A DNA stretch of 64,000 bases, from contig NZ_CP062231.1 in assembly GCF_024707525.1 (NCBI RefSeq), positions 5,087,501 to 5,151,500 on the forward strand, written 5' to 3'. Positions 8,213 through 17,228 of this stretch are shown here, in pieces. This DNA is from Rhizobium sp. TH2. GTDB lineage: Bacteria; Pseudomonadota; Alphaproteobacteria; Rhizobiales; Rhizobiaceae. A program made the translations under genes and the position numbers. The notes beneath the pieces were generated by a model. That model ran no database searches and had not been told where the DNA came from. It worked only from the letters and a program-made list of their open reading frames with translations. Positions within the stretch are counted from its first letter, which is position 1. The number at the start of each line of letters is the position of its first letter.

Positions 8213-8566
8213 ATGAAATACATGGCTTTGATCTACACCGACCCGGCAACCATGACCCCGCCCGAATCCCCGGAGTTCGGGAAAATGATGGCCGGCTACC
8301 GGATCGCCAACGAAACCTACCAGCGTGACGGCGTCTACGTCACCGGCGACGCGCTGCAGCCATCCTCCACCGCGACCACGGTCCGGGTTCGCAACGGCAA
8401 GACGGAATCCATGGATGGCCCCTTTGCCGAGACCAAGGAACAGCTCGGCGGCTTCTACATTCTCGATTGCGCCAATCTCGATGACGCCATCCGCTACGCG
8501 GCGCTGATTCCCGGTGCGGCCAGCGGCGCTGTCGAAGTTCGTCCCATCATGGTCTTCGACCGCTGA
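8213..8566 (+). CDS. YCII-related DGPF-domain protein (ECF42 partner)
   Basis: 117 residues of the PF03795 family with the DGPF motif (MDGPFAETKE) at about residue 65 and the start MKYMALIY. DGPF proteins are encoded beside ECF42-group sigma factors across bacteria, and the next gene here is such a sigma factor, overlapping by one base (TGATG). The fold resembles muconolactone isomerase/YciI; enzymatic activity is not established. An AGGAGATGAG ribosome site precedes the start. It may modulate, or be a target of, the sigma factor. Confidence 0.9.
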   Translation: MKYMALIYTDPATMTPPESPEFGKMMAGYRIANETYQRDGVYVTGDALQPSSTATTVRVRNGKTESMDGPFAETKEQLGGFYILDCANLDDAIRYAALIPGAASGAVEVRPIMVFDR

Positions 8567-9816
8567 TGAGCGAGGCTTCGGCGGAAGCGGCCACTATCGC
8601 CGGCGCGATCGACGCGCTGGCGCGCCGGGACGGCGGCCGTCTTCTGTCGAACCTCGTGGGCGCCTTGCGGGATTTCCAGTTCGCCGAGGACAGTTTGCAG
8701 GATGCGCTCGAATCCGCGCTCATCCACTGGACACGCAACGGGCTGCCGCATTCGCCGGCAGCCTGGATCATGCAGTCCGCCAAGCGCAAGGCGATCGACC
8801 GCCTGCGGCGGTCAGCGAACTTCCGCACAAAATCAGCAGAAATCGCCCATCTCATTCAAATGGAAAACGAATCCGTAGAGGACGAGACAGAAGAGCCGAT
8901 CAGGGACGAGCGGCTGAAGCTGATCTTCACCTGCTGCCATCCGGCGCTCGAGAAGAAGACGCGCGTCGCGCTCACCCTGCGATCGGTCTGCGGCCTAACG
9001 ACGGTGGAGATCGCCGACGCCTTCCTCGACAGCCAGGAAGCCATGGCCCAGCGGTTGGTGCGCGCCCGCCACAAGATCACCCAGGCGGGCATCGCCTATG
9101 AGGTGCCGGGGCCGGATGGCTGGAACGAGCGGCTCGAAAGCGTACTCGCGGTCATCTACCTGATTTTCAACGAGGGCTATGCCTCGTCCAGCGCGGAACA
9201 TATCCGCCGCGAACTCTGCGAGGAAGCGATCCGCCTCGGGCGGCTGCTGGCCGCATTATGCCCGGATGAGCCCGAAATCGAGGGGCTCATCGCCCTCATG
9301 CTGCTGCACCATGCACGCCGCTCCGCACGGCTGGGCACCGAGGGCGAAATCCTGTCGCTTGAGGACCAGGATCGCGGCCTGTGGGACCGCCGGGAAATTT
9401 CGGAGGGAAGCGCGCTGCTCGAAAGGGCGCTGCGGCGCGGGCGGCCCGGACCCTATCAGCTGCAAGCTGCCATCATCGCGGTCCACGCGGAAGCCCCGAG
9501 TTTCGCCGAAACCGACTGGCATCAGATCCTGCTGATCTACGGATCACTTTGCGCAATCGCCGACAACCCGGTCTTCGAACTCAACCGGATCGTCGCTCTC
9601 TCCTATGCCAATGGGCCGGATGCAGCGCTGGAGCGCCTCGCACCGATTGCCCACATGCTCGGGCACTATCAACCGTTCCATGCCGTGCGCGCCGATCTCT
9701 ATGCCCGCACGGGCCGCAGCGAGGAGGCAAAACTCGCCTATCGGCTCGCCCATGATCTCTCGCAGACCGAGGCCGAACGGCTGTTCTTCGAGAAGAAACT
9801 CCGCCAATTCACTTGA
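8566..9816 (+). CDS. RNA polymerase sigma factor, ECF42 group
   Basis: 416 residues, about twice the usual ECF length. Region 2 lies near residues 30-80 (AEDSLQDALESA, WIMQSAKRKAIDRLRR) and region 4 near residues 115-170 (EKKTRVALTLRSVCGLTTVEIADAF). A C-terminal extension of about 230 residues contains FNEGY, EAIRLGRLLAALCPDEPE and helical pairs of TPR character. This architecture with an adjacent DGPF gene is the ECF42 hallmark, in which the extension is thought to replace an anti-sigma factor. No anti-sigma gene is seen. The stimulus is unknown. Confidence 0.9.
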   Translation: MSEASAEAATIAGAIDALARRDGGRLLSNLVGALRDFQFAEDSLQDALESALIHWTRNGLPHSPAAWIMQSAKRKAIDRLRRSANFRTKSAEIAHLIQMENESVEDETEEPIRDERLKLIFTCCHPALEKKTRVALTLRSVCGLTTVEIADAFLDSQEAMAQRLVRARHKITQAGIAYEVPGPDGWNERLESVLAVIYLIFNEGYASSSAEHIRRELCEEAIRLGRLLAALCPDEPEIEGLIALMLLHHARRSARLGTEGEILSLEDQDRGLWDRREISEGSALLERALRRGRPGPYQLQAAIIAVHAEAPSFAETDWHQILLIYGSLCAIADNPVFELNRIVALSYANGPDAALERLAPIAHMLGHYQPFHAVRADLYARTGRSEEAKLAYRLAHDLSQTEAERLFFEKKLRQFT

Positions 9817-9943
9817 GCGGCACAAAAATCTCCGCAAGTAATCATAGTCCAAAGTTTACTCAAACTTTAAACTTCTCTGTTGATTTGTCAGGCATTTCAA
9901 GGGCCTCGCAGTGCACCATGCATCGTGGGAAAAGGGGATATTG

Positions 9944-12175
9944 ATGAGTTCGATTGACGTGAAACAACCGATCTGGATCCGCATAACGGCTTACGGCTTT
10001 GCAGCCGTGCTTTTTGCCAGCGTGGCGATCGGCGGCATAGGCCTTTACCGCCAGTCTGAGGTCAGCGAACAGGCGATCCAAAAGGAACTGACCAACGATC
10101 TCGATGTGATCGAATTCGACATGGATGCCCAGAAGGGCGCCGCATCCGGCCTTGCGTTGGCGATTGCCGGCCAGCCTGAGGTCGCCGATCTGATCGAATC
10201 CAACGCACGCGAAGGCATTCTTGAGCGTTTCGGCCCCAACCTGAAGCAAATGACCGAGCTGAGTGGCATGGGAATGATCACCTTCTCCAACACCGAGGGC
10301 AAGGCCGTCGCGCGCATTCACGCGCCCGACAAGTTCGGTGATGACCTGACCGGCCGGCGCAAGATGATCGTCGCCGCGCTCACCGCCGGCAAGCTTGCGG
10401 CAGGAACCGAGCCGGGCCGCACCGCGGTCAGCATGTTCGCCTCCGCCCCAGTGATCAAGGATGGAAAGACCGTCGGCGTCGTTGATGTCGGCACCGCGCT
10501 CGCCAACGAGTATTTCGCGCCGCTGGCCACGAAGGTGGGCGCGCAGGTCGCCGTCCATGTGTTCAAGGATGGCGCCTTCGAAAAACAGGCTTCGACCTTT
10601 CCCGGCGAATCCGTCCTGTCGTCCGAACAGTTGCAGGCGGCCTTCGATGGCCAGCCGGTGAGTGTTCGCATTTCCAGTGGCGGTCGTGATTATGCGGTCG
10701 AGGCTCAGCCGATCCTGAATTTCTCCGGCGCCAAACTCGGCGTCATCGAGATCGGCTCCGACGTGACCGAGATCGTCGCCGCCAATGCCACGGCACTCTG
10801 GACGATGATCATCGCCACGGTTCTCGTCTCGCTTATGACACTCGTCGGCTTCCTGCTCTTTGCCCGCTCGATCGCCAGCGTCATCCGCAACATCGCCGTC
10901 ACCATGGGCCGTCTCGCCGCTGGCGAACTCGACGCACCGATAGCGAGCCAGAACCGCAACGACGAGATCGGCGCCATGGCGCGCGCCGTCGATGTGTTCA
11001 AGGTCGCGGCGAACGAGAAGAAGCATCTCGAGGAGGAGGCACTGGAAACCCGCCGCAAGCAGGAAGCCGAACGCGACCGCCTGTCGAACCTCGAAAACGC
11101 CAAGGCCGAGGATCTCCGCGCCTTCGTCCACGCCGTTGAAAAAGGCTTCGACAGCCTTGCCGCCGGCGACCTGACCGTCCGGCTGGACACGGCCGTTGCC
11201 GCCGAATTCGAGCCGATCCGCTCGAAATTCAACCAAAGCATATCAGAACTCGAAGAGGTCATCGGCTCGGTCGTCGGTTCCGTCGGCACGATCAGGGCGG
11301 GCCTGCAGGAAATCTCCACCGCCTCGAACGACCTCGCCAAGCGCACCGAACAGCAGGCGGCATCGCTCGAGGAAACCGTGGCCGCCCTCGGTCAGGTGAC
11401 CAGTGCGGTCAATGACAGCGCCTCGGGCGCGGTCCGAGCCCAGAATGTTGCCACCGCGGCACAGCAGAAAGCCTCGCGCGGCGGTGAAATCGTTGCCAAT
11501 GCCGTGGAGGCGATGGCTGCCATCCAGCAATCGTCGGCGCAGATCAACACGATCATCAGCGTCATCGAGGATATCGCCTTCCAGACCAATCTGTTGGCGC
11601 TCAATGCCGGTGTGGAGGCCGCACGTGCCGGTGACGCCGGACGAGGCTTCGCGGTCGTCGCTTCGGAAGTGCGCGGTCTGGCGCAACGTTCCGCCGATGC
11701 CGCCAAGGAGATCAAGGTGCTGATTTCCGCCTCGGCCGCTCAGGTCAAGCAAGGCGTGGACCTGGTGAGCGCGTCGGGCGCCTCGCTCGGCGAGATCGTC
11801 GCCGAAGTGGGCCAGATGGGTCTCTTCGTCAACACTATCACGGCGAGCACGAGCGAGCAGGCCGTGAGCCTGAGGGAAATCTCGTCCTCCGCCGACAATA
11901 TGGACAAGGCGACCCAGCAGAACGCGGCCATGGTGGAGGAAACCACCGCCGCCACCCAGAGCCTCTCACGCGAGACCGAGACACTCGCGGACGTCGTCGC
12001 CCGCTTCAGGGTGCGCGGCGGCCAGCCGATGGCGGCACGCAATCCCGCCGCAGCACCACGCGTCGTCGCGGCCACACCCGTTGCTCCGCGCCCGGCCCCG
12101 AAGGCGGCGCCGCGCTATGCATCGGCAGGCTCCGCCGCCGTCGCCGTCAGCCAGGATAACTGGGAAGAGTTCTGA
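9944..12175 (+). CDS. methyl-accepting chemotaxis protein with Cache-type sensor
   Basis: 743 residues. TM1 is at about 13-33, followed by a periplasmic Cache-like region to about 280 (double Cache, sCache_3 type) and TM2 at about 283-310. A HAMP domain ([18 protein letters not shown]) and a second HAMP-like unit near 405-430 ([11 protein letters not shown]) follow. The signalling hairpin tip is at about 542-570 ([18 protein letters not shown]). The C terminus ends NWEEF, a CheR/CheB tethering pentapeptide, so the receptor should be adaptation-competent. Start chosen at 9944 behind AAAAGGGGA. No che genes are nearby; the ligand is unknown. Confidence 0.94.
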   Translation: MSSIDVKQPIWIRITAYGFAAVLFASVAIGGIGLYRQSEVSEQAIQKELTNDLDVIEFDMDAQKGAASGLALAIAGQPEVADLIESNAREGILERFGPNLKQMTELSGMGMITFSNTEGKAVARIHAPDKFGDDLTGRRKMIVAALTAGKLAAGTEPGRTAVSMFASAPVIKDGKTVGVVDVGTALANEYFAPLATKVGAQVAVHVFKDGAFEKQASTFPGESVLSSEQLQAAFDGQPVSVRISSGGRDYAVEAQPILNFSGAKLGVIEIGSDVTEIVAANATALWTMIIATVLVSLMTLVGFLLFARSIASVIRNIAVTMGRLAAGELDAPIASQNRNDEIGAMARAVDVFKVAANEKKHLEEEALETRRKQEAERDRLSNLENAKAEDLRAFVHAVEKGFDSLAAGDLTVRLDTAVAAEFEPIRSKFNQSISELEEVIGSVVGSVGTIRAGLQEISTASNDLAKRTEQQAASLEETVAALGQVTSAVNDSASGAVRAQNVATAAQQKASRGGEIVANAVEAMAAIQQSSAQINTIISVIEDIAFQTNLLALNAGVEAARAGDAGRGFAVVASEVRGLAQRSADAAKEIKVLISASAAQVKQGVDLVSASGASLGEIVAEVGQMGLFVNTITASTSEQAVSLREISSSADNMDKATQQNAAMVEETTAATQSLSRETETLADVVARFRVRGGQPMAARNPAAAPRVVAATPVAPRPAPKAAPRYASAGSAAVAVSQDNWEEF

Positions 12176-12218
12176 CCGCTCGTGTCACCTTGCGATTGAA
12201 TTGATGGCATGAAATCAT

Positions 12219-12242
12219 GGCCCGGTTTTCACCAACCGGGCC
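12219..12242. terminator. bidirectional hairpin between the chemoreceptor and LysE genes
   Basis: Nine-base perfect stem GGCCCGGTT/AACCGGGCC with a 6-base loop between two convergent genes. It ends one base before the LysE-family stop codon. Confidence 0.65.
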
Positions 12243-12243
12243 A

Positions 12244-12888
12244 CTATTTCGTCTGCGTCATGAAAATCTTGAAGGCGAAGAGCGAGAAAACACCAGCGAA
12301 CGTATAGTCGATACCGCGCAGGACGCGGCGGTTGTTCTGCAGCCAGCCCGAAAGCCGCTCCGCGACGATCACGACGAGAATGTTGAACGGCATGCCCATC
12401 AGGATGGCCCAGAAGCCGAGGAAGATAAGCTTGCCCGTCACATGCGGATCGCTGGCGGTCACGAACTGCGGCAGGAAGGTCATGAAGAACAGAATGACCT
12501 TGGGATTGAGCAGGTTGACCCAGAAGCCGGTGAGATAGTTGGCGAGCCGCGACTTGACCGGACCGTCCGCCCGCTTGACCGACAGGCTGGAGCCATGCCG
12601 GATCGCCTGGATCGCGAGCCAGACGAGATAGGCCGCGCCGCCGGTCTTGAGCAAGGTGAAGGCGGTGGGCGAGGCGATGATCAGCGCCGAAATACCGAGC
12701 GCGACGAGCAACGTGTGGATCACCAGCCCCGTCGAAGTGCCGAACACCACCATCATTCCACCGGCCTTGCCGTCGCTCAGCGACCGGGCGATGGAGGCCG
12801 TCATATCCGGCCCGGGCGTGATCGCGAGCACCCAGACGGCAATTGTGAAGGTGACGAACGTCGTGAGATCGGGCAGGAATTCCATCAC
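12244..12888 (-). CDS. LysE/RhtB family amino-acid exporter
   Basis: 214 residues with six hydrophobic segments. The family signature GPDMTASIARSLSDGKAGG appears after the first helix, NLLNPKVILFFMTFLPQFV follows near the middle, and a C-terminal helix ends the protein. LysE-type carriers export amino acids or related metabolites by proton antiport. The gene overlaps the upstream SDR gene by four bases (ATGA), so the two are translationally coupled. The exported compound is not identifiable. Confidence 0.9.
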   Translation of the reverse strand: MMEFLPDLTTFVTFTIAVWVLAITPGPDMTASIARSLSDGKAGGMMVVFGTSTGLVIHTLLVALGISALIIASPTAFTLLKTGGAAYLVWLAIQAIRHGSSLSVKRADGPVKSRLANYLTGFWVNLLNPKVILFFMTFLPQFVTASDPHVTGKLIFLGFWAILMGMPFNILVVIVAERLSGWLQNNRRVLRGIDYTFAGVFSLFAFKIFMTQTK

Positions 12889-13748
12889 TTGAGGTCCTTT
12901 TCCAGGAATGCCTTGAACGCGTCGCCATAATCCTTGTGCCAGCGCGACAGCGGCGGCCGGTTCTCGATGATATCGTGCGCCGCCCAGTGGATGCGCTTTT
13001 CGTCCAGCGCGCGCGACACATCGTTGTCGGGGCAGAGGATATAGAAATCCCCCCGCGCAAGCGACGTCATCATGAAATCGATCGTCTGCTCGCCAGTCCA
13101 GGCGCCCGCCGGCTTCTCCGTGCGGTTGCCCGCAGTCAGCCCGGTGAACACGAAGCCGGGGATCAGCAGATGCGCGCTGACCCTGCCGCCTTCGGTGTTG
13201 CGCAGCTCATGCTCTAAGGCCTCTGTGAAGACCTTCACCCCCGCCTTCGCCGTGTTGTAGGCCGGATCGCCCGGCGGCGTGGTGATGCCCTGTTTCGAGC
13301 CAGTATTAATGATCAGGCCGGGCTCGCCATGCGCCAGCATCTTGGGCCCGAACACGCGGCTGCCATGGATGACGCCCCAGAGATTGACCGCGAACACCCG
13401 CTCCCAGTTTTCCAGCGGCCCGAACAGCGCGCTGCCGCCTCCGATGCCGGCATTGTTCATCAGCACATGCACATTGCCGAATCGTGCGGCGACATCGGTC
13501 GCGAGAACCTTGAGGTCTTCGAGCTCGCTGACATCGGTCGGGATCGCGGCAACCGCATCCGCCCCGCGCGGCGACGCGGCGGCAATCTCGTGTTCCGCCG
13601 CATGGAGCTTGTCGCTGCCGAGATCGGCGATCACGACGTTGAGGCCGAGCGATGCAAACTGCCTGGCAGCGGCAAGGCCGATGCCTGAGGCGCCGCCGGT
13701 GATGACGGCGGTGTTGCCGGATTTGAAGACAGGGTGCTGTTCGCTCAT
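12885..13748 (-). CDS. short-chain dehydrogenase/reductase
   Basis: 287 residues with a classical SDR layout: TGGASGIG cofactor loop at residues 18-25, NNAGIGG after strand 4, and catalytic YNTAK (Tyr164, Lys168) preceded by a Ser/Thr-rich strand. Asp at the end of beta-2 (VIADLG) suggests NAD(H) preference. ATG at 13748 is selected because it places the glycine loop at the normal distance; the frame runs upstream without support. Substrate unknown. Coupling to a LysE-family exporter by ATGA overlap is unusual and may mean the two act on the same metabolite. Confidence 0.9.
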   Translation of the reverse strand: MSEQHPVFKSGNTAVITGGASGIGLAAARQFASLGLNVVIADLGSDKLHAAEHEIAAASPRGADAVAAIPTDVSELEDLKVLATDVAARFGNVHVLMNNAGIGGGSALFGPLENWERVFAVNLWGVIHGSRVFGPKMLAHGEPGLIINTGSKQGITTPPGDPAYNTAKAGVKVFTEALEHELRNTEGGRVSAHLLIPGFVFTGLTAGNRTEKPAGAWTGEQTIDFMMTSLARGDFYILCPDNDVSRALDEKRIHWAAHDIIENRPPLSRWHKDYGDAFKAFLEKDLK

Positions 13749-13828
13749 CGTCGCGATCCATATGAGGTGAATTTGCCATGCTTGTAACGCGATTGCGGGA
13801 ATTGGCAAAGACCATAGATGTTGCGGAA

Positions 13829-13847
13829 ATTACGGATTTCCCGTAAT
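13829..13847 (+). promoter_or_regulatory. candidate operator of the Phd/PemK-like module
   Basis: Perfect inverted repeat ATTACGG/CCGTAAT with a 5-base spacer, nested with a second repeat GGAAAT/ATTTCC (13825-13841). The site is 22 bases before the antitoxin start, in the right position for repression of the operon by its own antitoxin. Binding is inferred. Confidence 0.5.
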
Positions 13848-13868
13848 ATTTCTGTATGGAGTATTAAT

Positions 13869-14144
13869 ATGGTTTCAAAAGTTCCGGCCGCTGCAATCTC
13901 GAAGAATTTCGGCGCCTATCAGGACGATGCCCTGCGCGAGCCCGTCATCATAACCAAGAATGGGCGCCCCCGGACCGTCCTGATGGCCTATGACGACTTT
14001 GTCCGGCTTTCGAAGCTCGAACGTCAAGTAGAATTGACGACCGATCTTTCGACAGAGGAATTGGCAGTCATCGAGAATTCCGAGATGGAACCGGGTCTCG
14101 AACATCTCGATCGGGAACTGACGGCAGCCGATGTTTCCAAGTGA
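13869..14144 (+). CDS. Phd/YefM-type antitoxin
   Basis: 91 residues with the Phd/YefM N-terminal DNA-binding pattern: AAAISKNFGAYQDDAL, then EPVIITKNGRPRTVLMAYDDF, followed by an acidic C-terminal tail (TEELAVIENSEMEPG) that would wrap the toxin. GGAG lies 7 bases before the ATG at 13869. The last 14 bases overlap the downstream toxin gene. Base composition is more AT-rich than in neighbouring housekeeping genes, consistent with horizontal acquisition between the SDR gene and argG. Confidence 0.85.
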   Translation: MVSKVPAAAISKNFGAYQDDALREPVIITKNGRPRTVLMAYDDFVRLSKLERQVELTTDLSTEELAVIENSEMEPGLEHLDRELTAADVSK

Positions 14145-14562
14145 CATCAGGGTTGGTTACGTCTTCCGCTATTCGTATCTTTGGCATGAGCAATATCGCC
14201 AAGGCCGCGTGGAGGGCGACAAAGACCGACCCTGCCTTGTGCTGGCATTGGTCAAGATCGATGAAAACGGCAATCGCATCGTAAGGGTTCTGCCGATCAC
14301 TCACACTCCACCCGGCAATCCCGGGGACGCGGTTGAAATCCCGCATGCTGTCAAGACCCGCCTGAAGCTCGACGACGAACGGTCCTGGATCATCCTCACC
14401 GAGAGCAACCGGTTCATCTGGCCCGGTCCTGATGTCAGACCACTCGATACCGAGAATGGCTATTACGGGCCTTTGCCGCCGACACTTTTCAGGCAGGTGA
14501 AGGAACGTTTCGTCGCAATCGCGAAAAGTGCCTCGCATCGAGCAATTTCACGCACTGACTAA
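14131..14562 (+). CDS. PemK/MazF-like toxin (putative)
   Basis: 143 residues. The N-terminal YVFRYSYLW and DRPCLVLALV segments recall the first strands of MazF/PemK (G-x-x-x-...-RP-x-L-V). Further strands RIVRVLPITHTP and SWIILTESNRF fit the SH3-like toxin barrel. It overlaps a Phd-type antitoxin gene by 14 bases, which strongly supports a type II toxin role, probably an endoribonuclease. It is longer than classical MazF (about 110 residues) and divergent, so the exact family should be treated as provisional. Confidence 0.7.
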   Translation: MFPSDIRVGYVFRYSYLWHEQYRQGRVEGDKDRPCLVLALVKIDENGNRIVRVLPITHTPPGNPGDAVEIPHAVKTRLKLDDERSWIILTESNRFIWPGPDVRPLDTENGYYGPLPPTLFRQVKERFVAIAKSASHRAISRTD

Positions 14563-14649
14563 GACCTTTCACATCGTCATCAGGGCTTGCACTTGCCGCA
14601 TTTCGCGCTAAAAGACCGGCAATTCCAATCTATCCAGGCGGATAACATC

Positions 14650-15873
14650 ATGGCGCTTCCCAAGGACGTGAAAAAAGTCGTGCTCGCCTATTCGGGCGGT
14701 CTCGATACGTCGATCATCCTCAAATGGCTGCAGACCGAACTCGGTGCCGAGGTCGTCACCTTCACGGCCGATCTCGGCCAGGGCGAGGAACTCGAGCCGG
14801 CCCGCAAGAAGGCCGAGATGATGGGCATCAAGGAGATCTTCATCGAGGATGTCCGCGAGGAATTCGTCCGCGATTTCGTCTTCCCGATGTTCCGCGCCAA
14901 TGCCGTCTACGAGGGCGTCTACCTGCTCGGCACATCGATCGCCCGGCCGCTGATTTCCAAGCATCTCGTCGAGATCGCCAAGCGGACCGGCGCCGATGCG
15001 ATCGCCCATGGCGCGACCGGCAAGGGCAACGACCAGGTCCGCTTCGAGCTTTCCGCCTATGCGCTCAACCCCGACATCAAGATCATCGCCCCCTGGCGCG
15101 ACTGGTCGTTCAAGAGCCGCACCGACCTCATCGAATTTGCTGAGCAGCACCAGATCCCGGTCGCCAAGGATAAGAAGGGCGAAGCGCCGTTCTCGGTCGA
15201 TGCCAACCTTCTGCACTCATCCTCCGAAGGCAAGGTGCTTGAAGACCCTGCTGTCGAGGCGCCGGAATACGTCCATATGCGCACCCTTTCCCCGGAAGCC
15301 GCGCCCGACAAGGCGACCGTGATCAAGGTCGGCTTCGAAAAGGGCGACGCTGTCTCCATCAACGGCGTCCGCATGAGCCCGGCGACGCTGCTGGCCAAGC
15401 TCAACGATTACGGCCGCGACAACGGCATCGGCCGCCTCGACCTCGTCGAGAACCGCTTCGTCGGCATGAAGTCTCGCGGCGTCTATGAGACCCCCGGCGG
15501 CACGATCCTGCTCACGGCCCATCGCGCAATCGAATCGATCACATTGGATCGGGGTGCCGCCCACCTCAAGGACGACCTGATGCCGCGCTATGCGGAGCTG
15601 ATCTATTACGGCTTCTGGTTCTCGCCCGAGCGCGAAATGCTGCAGGCCGCGATCGATCTCAGCCAGAAAAATGTCGAGGGCGAAGTGACGCTCAAGCTCT
15701 ACAAGGGCAATGTCATGGTCATTGGCCGCGAATCGAACAAGTCGCTCTATTCCGACCAGCTGGTCACCTTCGAGGACGACCAGGGTGCCTACGACCAGAA
15801 GGATGCGGCCGGCTTCATCAAGCTCAACGCGCTGCGCCTGCGCACGCTCGGCAAGCGCAACCTCAAGGGTTGA
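14650..15873 (+). CDS. argG: argininosuccinate synthase
   Basis: 407 residues. The ATP-pyrophosphatase P-loop AYSGGLDTS is at residues 12-20, [13 protein letters not shown] is the citrulline/aspartate-binding segment, and the tetramerising C-terminal domain is complete. The enzyme joins citrulline and aspartate at the cost of ATP in arginine synthesis. ATG at 14650 matches the family start ([10 protein letters not shown] after about 10 residues) and has AGGCGGA upstream. Cytosolic, stand-alone gene, as usual in Rhizobiales. A hairpin follows at 15926. Confidence 0.97.
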   Translation: MALPKDVKKVVLAYSGGLDTSIILKWLQTELGAEVVTFTADLGQGEELEPARKKAEMMGIKEIFIEDVREEFVRDFVFPMFRANAVYEGVYLLGTSIARPLISKHLVEIAKRTGADAIAHGATGKGNDQVRFELSAYALNPDIKIIAPWRDWSFKSRTDLIEFAEQHQIPVAKDKKGEAPFSVDANLLHSSSEGKVLEDPAVEAPEYVHMRTLSPEAAPDKATVIKVGFEKGDAVSINGVRMSPATLLAKLNDYGRDNGIGRLDLVENRFVGMKSRGVYETPGGTILLTAHRAIESITLDRGAAHLKDDLMPRYAELIYYGFWFSPEREMLQAAIDLSQKNVEGEVTLKLYKGNVMVIGRESNKSLYSDQLVTFEDDQGAYDQKDAAGFIKLNALRLRTLGKRNLKG

Positions 15874-15925
15874 TCCCTGACGCTTGCTCCGCGGCCAGAC
15901 GATCGGCCGCAGCGTTGAATTCCTT

Positions 15926-15948
15926 AAGTGCCCGTCCTTCGGGCACTT
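15926..15948. terminator. hairpin between argG and the convergent monooxygenase gene
   Basis: Nine-base perfect stem AAGTGCCCG/CGGGCACTT with a TCCTT loop, 52 bases after the argG stop. It can serve both strands; T runs are short. Confidence 0.6.
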
Positions 15949-15960
15949 GATGCCCGAAAC

Positions 15961-17136
15961 TCACAGCTCGGAATAAGCCTTGCGACTGAGTCCCGACAGT
16001 CCAAGTTCCAGCTTCCGCTTCAGCGGTCCGATCTTGTCGAGAACGCCAAGCGCCATGTTGCGCACCGCGCGGCGAAACCCGCCCTGAACCATTGCGAGAC
16101 CGGTCAGGCGATCCGCCATCGCGAGAACCTCGATCGCTGCCGGACGGCGGAGCGCCTCGTAGCGGTCGAGTTCCGTTTCCGGCTTTCCATCCCGTATCAC
16201 CCGTGTCAGCGCCTCGCCCAGCACCATGGCATCGACCAGCCCGGTATTCATGCCCTGCCCGCCCGCCGGGCTATGGACATGGGCGGCGTCACCCATCAGC
16301 AGCATGCCGCCGTTGCGATAGGCGGTCGCGACGCGGTGATGCAGCCGGAAGCGCGAACTCCAGATCACGTCTCGCACCTTCGTCTTGCCATCCGAAGGCC
16401 CACGCGCCGCAAGGATCGATTGGACGTCGGCAATGCCGGGCTTTTCGGGCGCATTTTCCATCGTAGCAACGATGCGGTAACGGCCGTGCGGCAAAGGCGC
16501 GACAACGGCCATGCCTGATGGCGAGAAGAACAGCGACACTTCCTCATTGCCGATGCTCCAGTCCATGGTGATATCGGCCAGCACGAAGGATCCGGCATAG
16601 GTCTCGCCTTCGAAGCCGATCCCCGCACTCTGGCGCACGATCGAATGCATGCCGTCGGCGCCGACCACGAAGCGGGCCTCGACGACACGCTGGCCCTCTG
16701 ATGTCGTGAGCCGCACCACATGGCCATCGCCATGCTTTTCAACGGACGACACCGCCGTGTTCCAGTGAACCGATCCGCCCAGAACCAAAAGCCGCTCCTT
16801 CAGCACCGCTTCCGTCTCGTCCTGTGGCAGCATCAAAATCTCGGCATAGCGCGAAGGCAATTGGTCGAACCGCAACTTGAGCAATGTGCGGTCGCGATCC
16901 CTGAGTGCGAACTTCGTGAGGTTCATACCGCGGCGCGTCAGTTCGCCGACGACTCCCAGTTTTTCCAATGCCTCCAGCGTGTGGGCATGGATGACCGCCG
17001 CCCGCGACGTATTCTTTCCGGAAGGCAGCTTTTCGACCAGCAGATGGTCCACGCCCGCCTGCTTCAGTGCAATGGCCAGGGCCAGTCCGGTGGGGCCGGC
17101 GCCGACGATCAGTACATCCGTGTTCTCGGTCAACAT
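15961..17136 (-). CDS. FAD-dependent aromatic-type monooxygenase
   Basis: 391 residues of the UbiH/PheA-like flavoprotein hydroxylase superfamily. The dinucleotide motif GAGPTGLALA is at the N terminus, a DG-type motif (VGADGMHS) lies in the middle, and the second FAD motif GDAAHVHSPAGGQGMN follows. Such enzymes hydroxylate aromatic or polyketide substrates with NAD(P)H and O2, but the substrate is unknown. AGGAGA precedes the start. It is divergent from a TetR regulator across two matching palindromes, so induction by its substrate is likely. Confidence 0.9.
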   Translation of the reverse strand: MLTENTDVLIVGAGPTGLALAIALKQAGVDHLLVEKLPSGKNTSRAAVIHAHTLEALEKLGVVGELTRRGMNLTKFALRDRDRTLLKLRFDQLPSRYAEILMLPQDETEAVLKERLLVLGGSVHWNTAVSSVEKHGDGHVVRLTTSEGQRVVEARFVVGADGMHSIVRQSAGIGFEGETYAGSFVLADITMDWSIGNEEVSLFFSPSGMAVVAPLPHGRYRIVATMENAPEKPGIADVQSILAARGPSDGKTKVRDVIWSSRFRLHHRVATAYRNGGMLLMGDAAHVHSPAGGQGMNTGLVDAMVLGEALTRVIRDGKPETELDRYEALRRPAAIEVLAMADRLTGLAMVQGGFRRAVRNMALGVLDKIGPLKRKLELGLSGLSRKAYSEL

Positions 17137-17150
17137 CTCGATCTCCTTTT

Positions 17151-17205
17151 GTCAACGTGTGTTGACTTTTAGATCAAGCCCTTGCATTTGTCAACATGTG
17201 TTGGC
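17151..17205. promoter_or_regulatory. two TetR operators in the monooxygenase/TetR divergent promoter
   Basis: GTCAACgtgtGTTGAC at 17151-17166 (perfect) and GTCAACatgtGTTGGC at 17190-17205 (one mismatch), 39 bases apart centre to centre. On the minus strand the second covers a TTGACA -35 box, with TCTAAA about 17 bases on as a possible -10, and the first covers the expected transcription start. Occupancy would shut off the monooxygenase and probably the regulator too. Confidence 0.7.
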
Positions 17206-17228
17206 ATTTTTGTCAGGTGAGTGATTCC

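Noticed and set aside
9856..9870. TTAC-N7-TTAA upstream of the chemoreceptor
   Set aside because: One half-site has a mismatch; too weak to call a CtrA site.
9860..11236. Long minus-strand open frame opposite the chemoreceptor gene
   Set aside because: High-GC antisense shadow; the plus strand encodes a clear MCP and the antisense protein has no recognisable domain.
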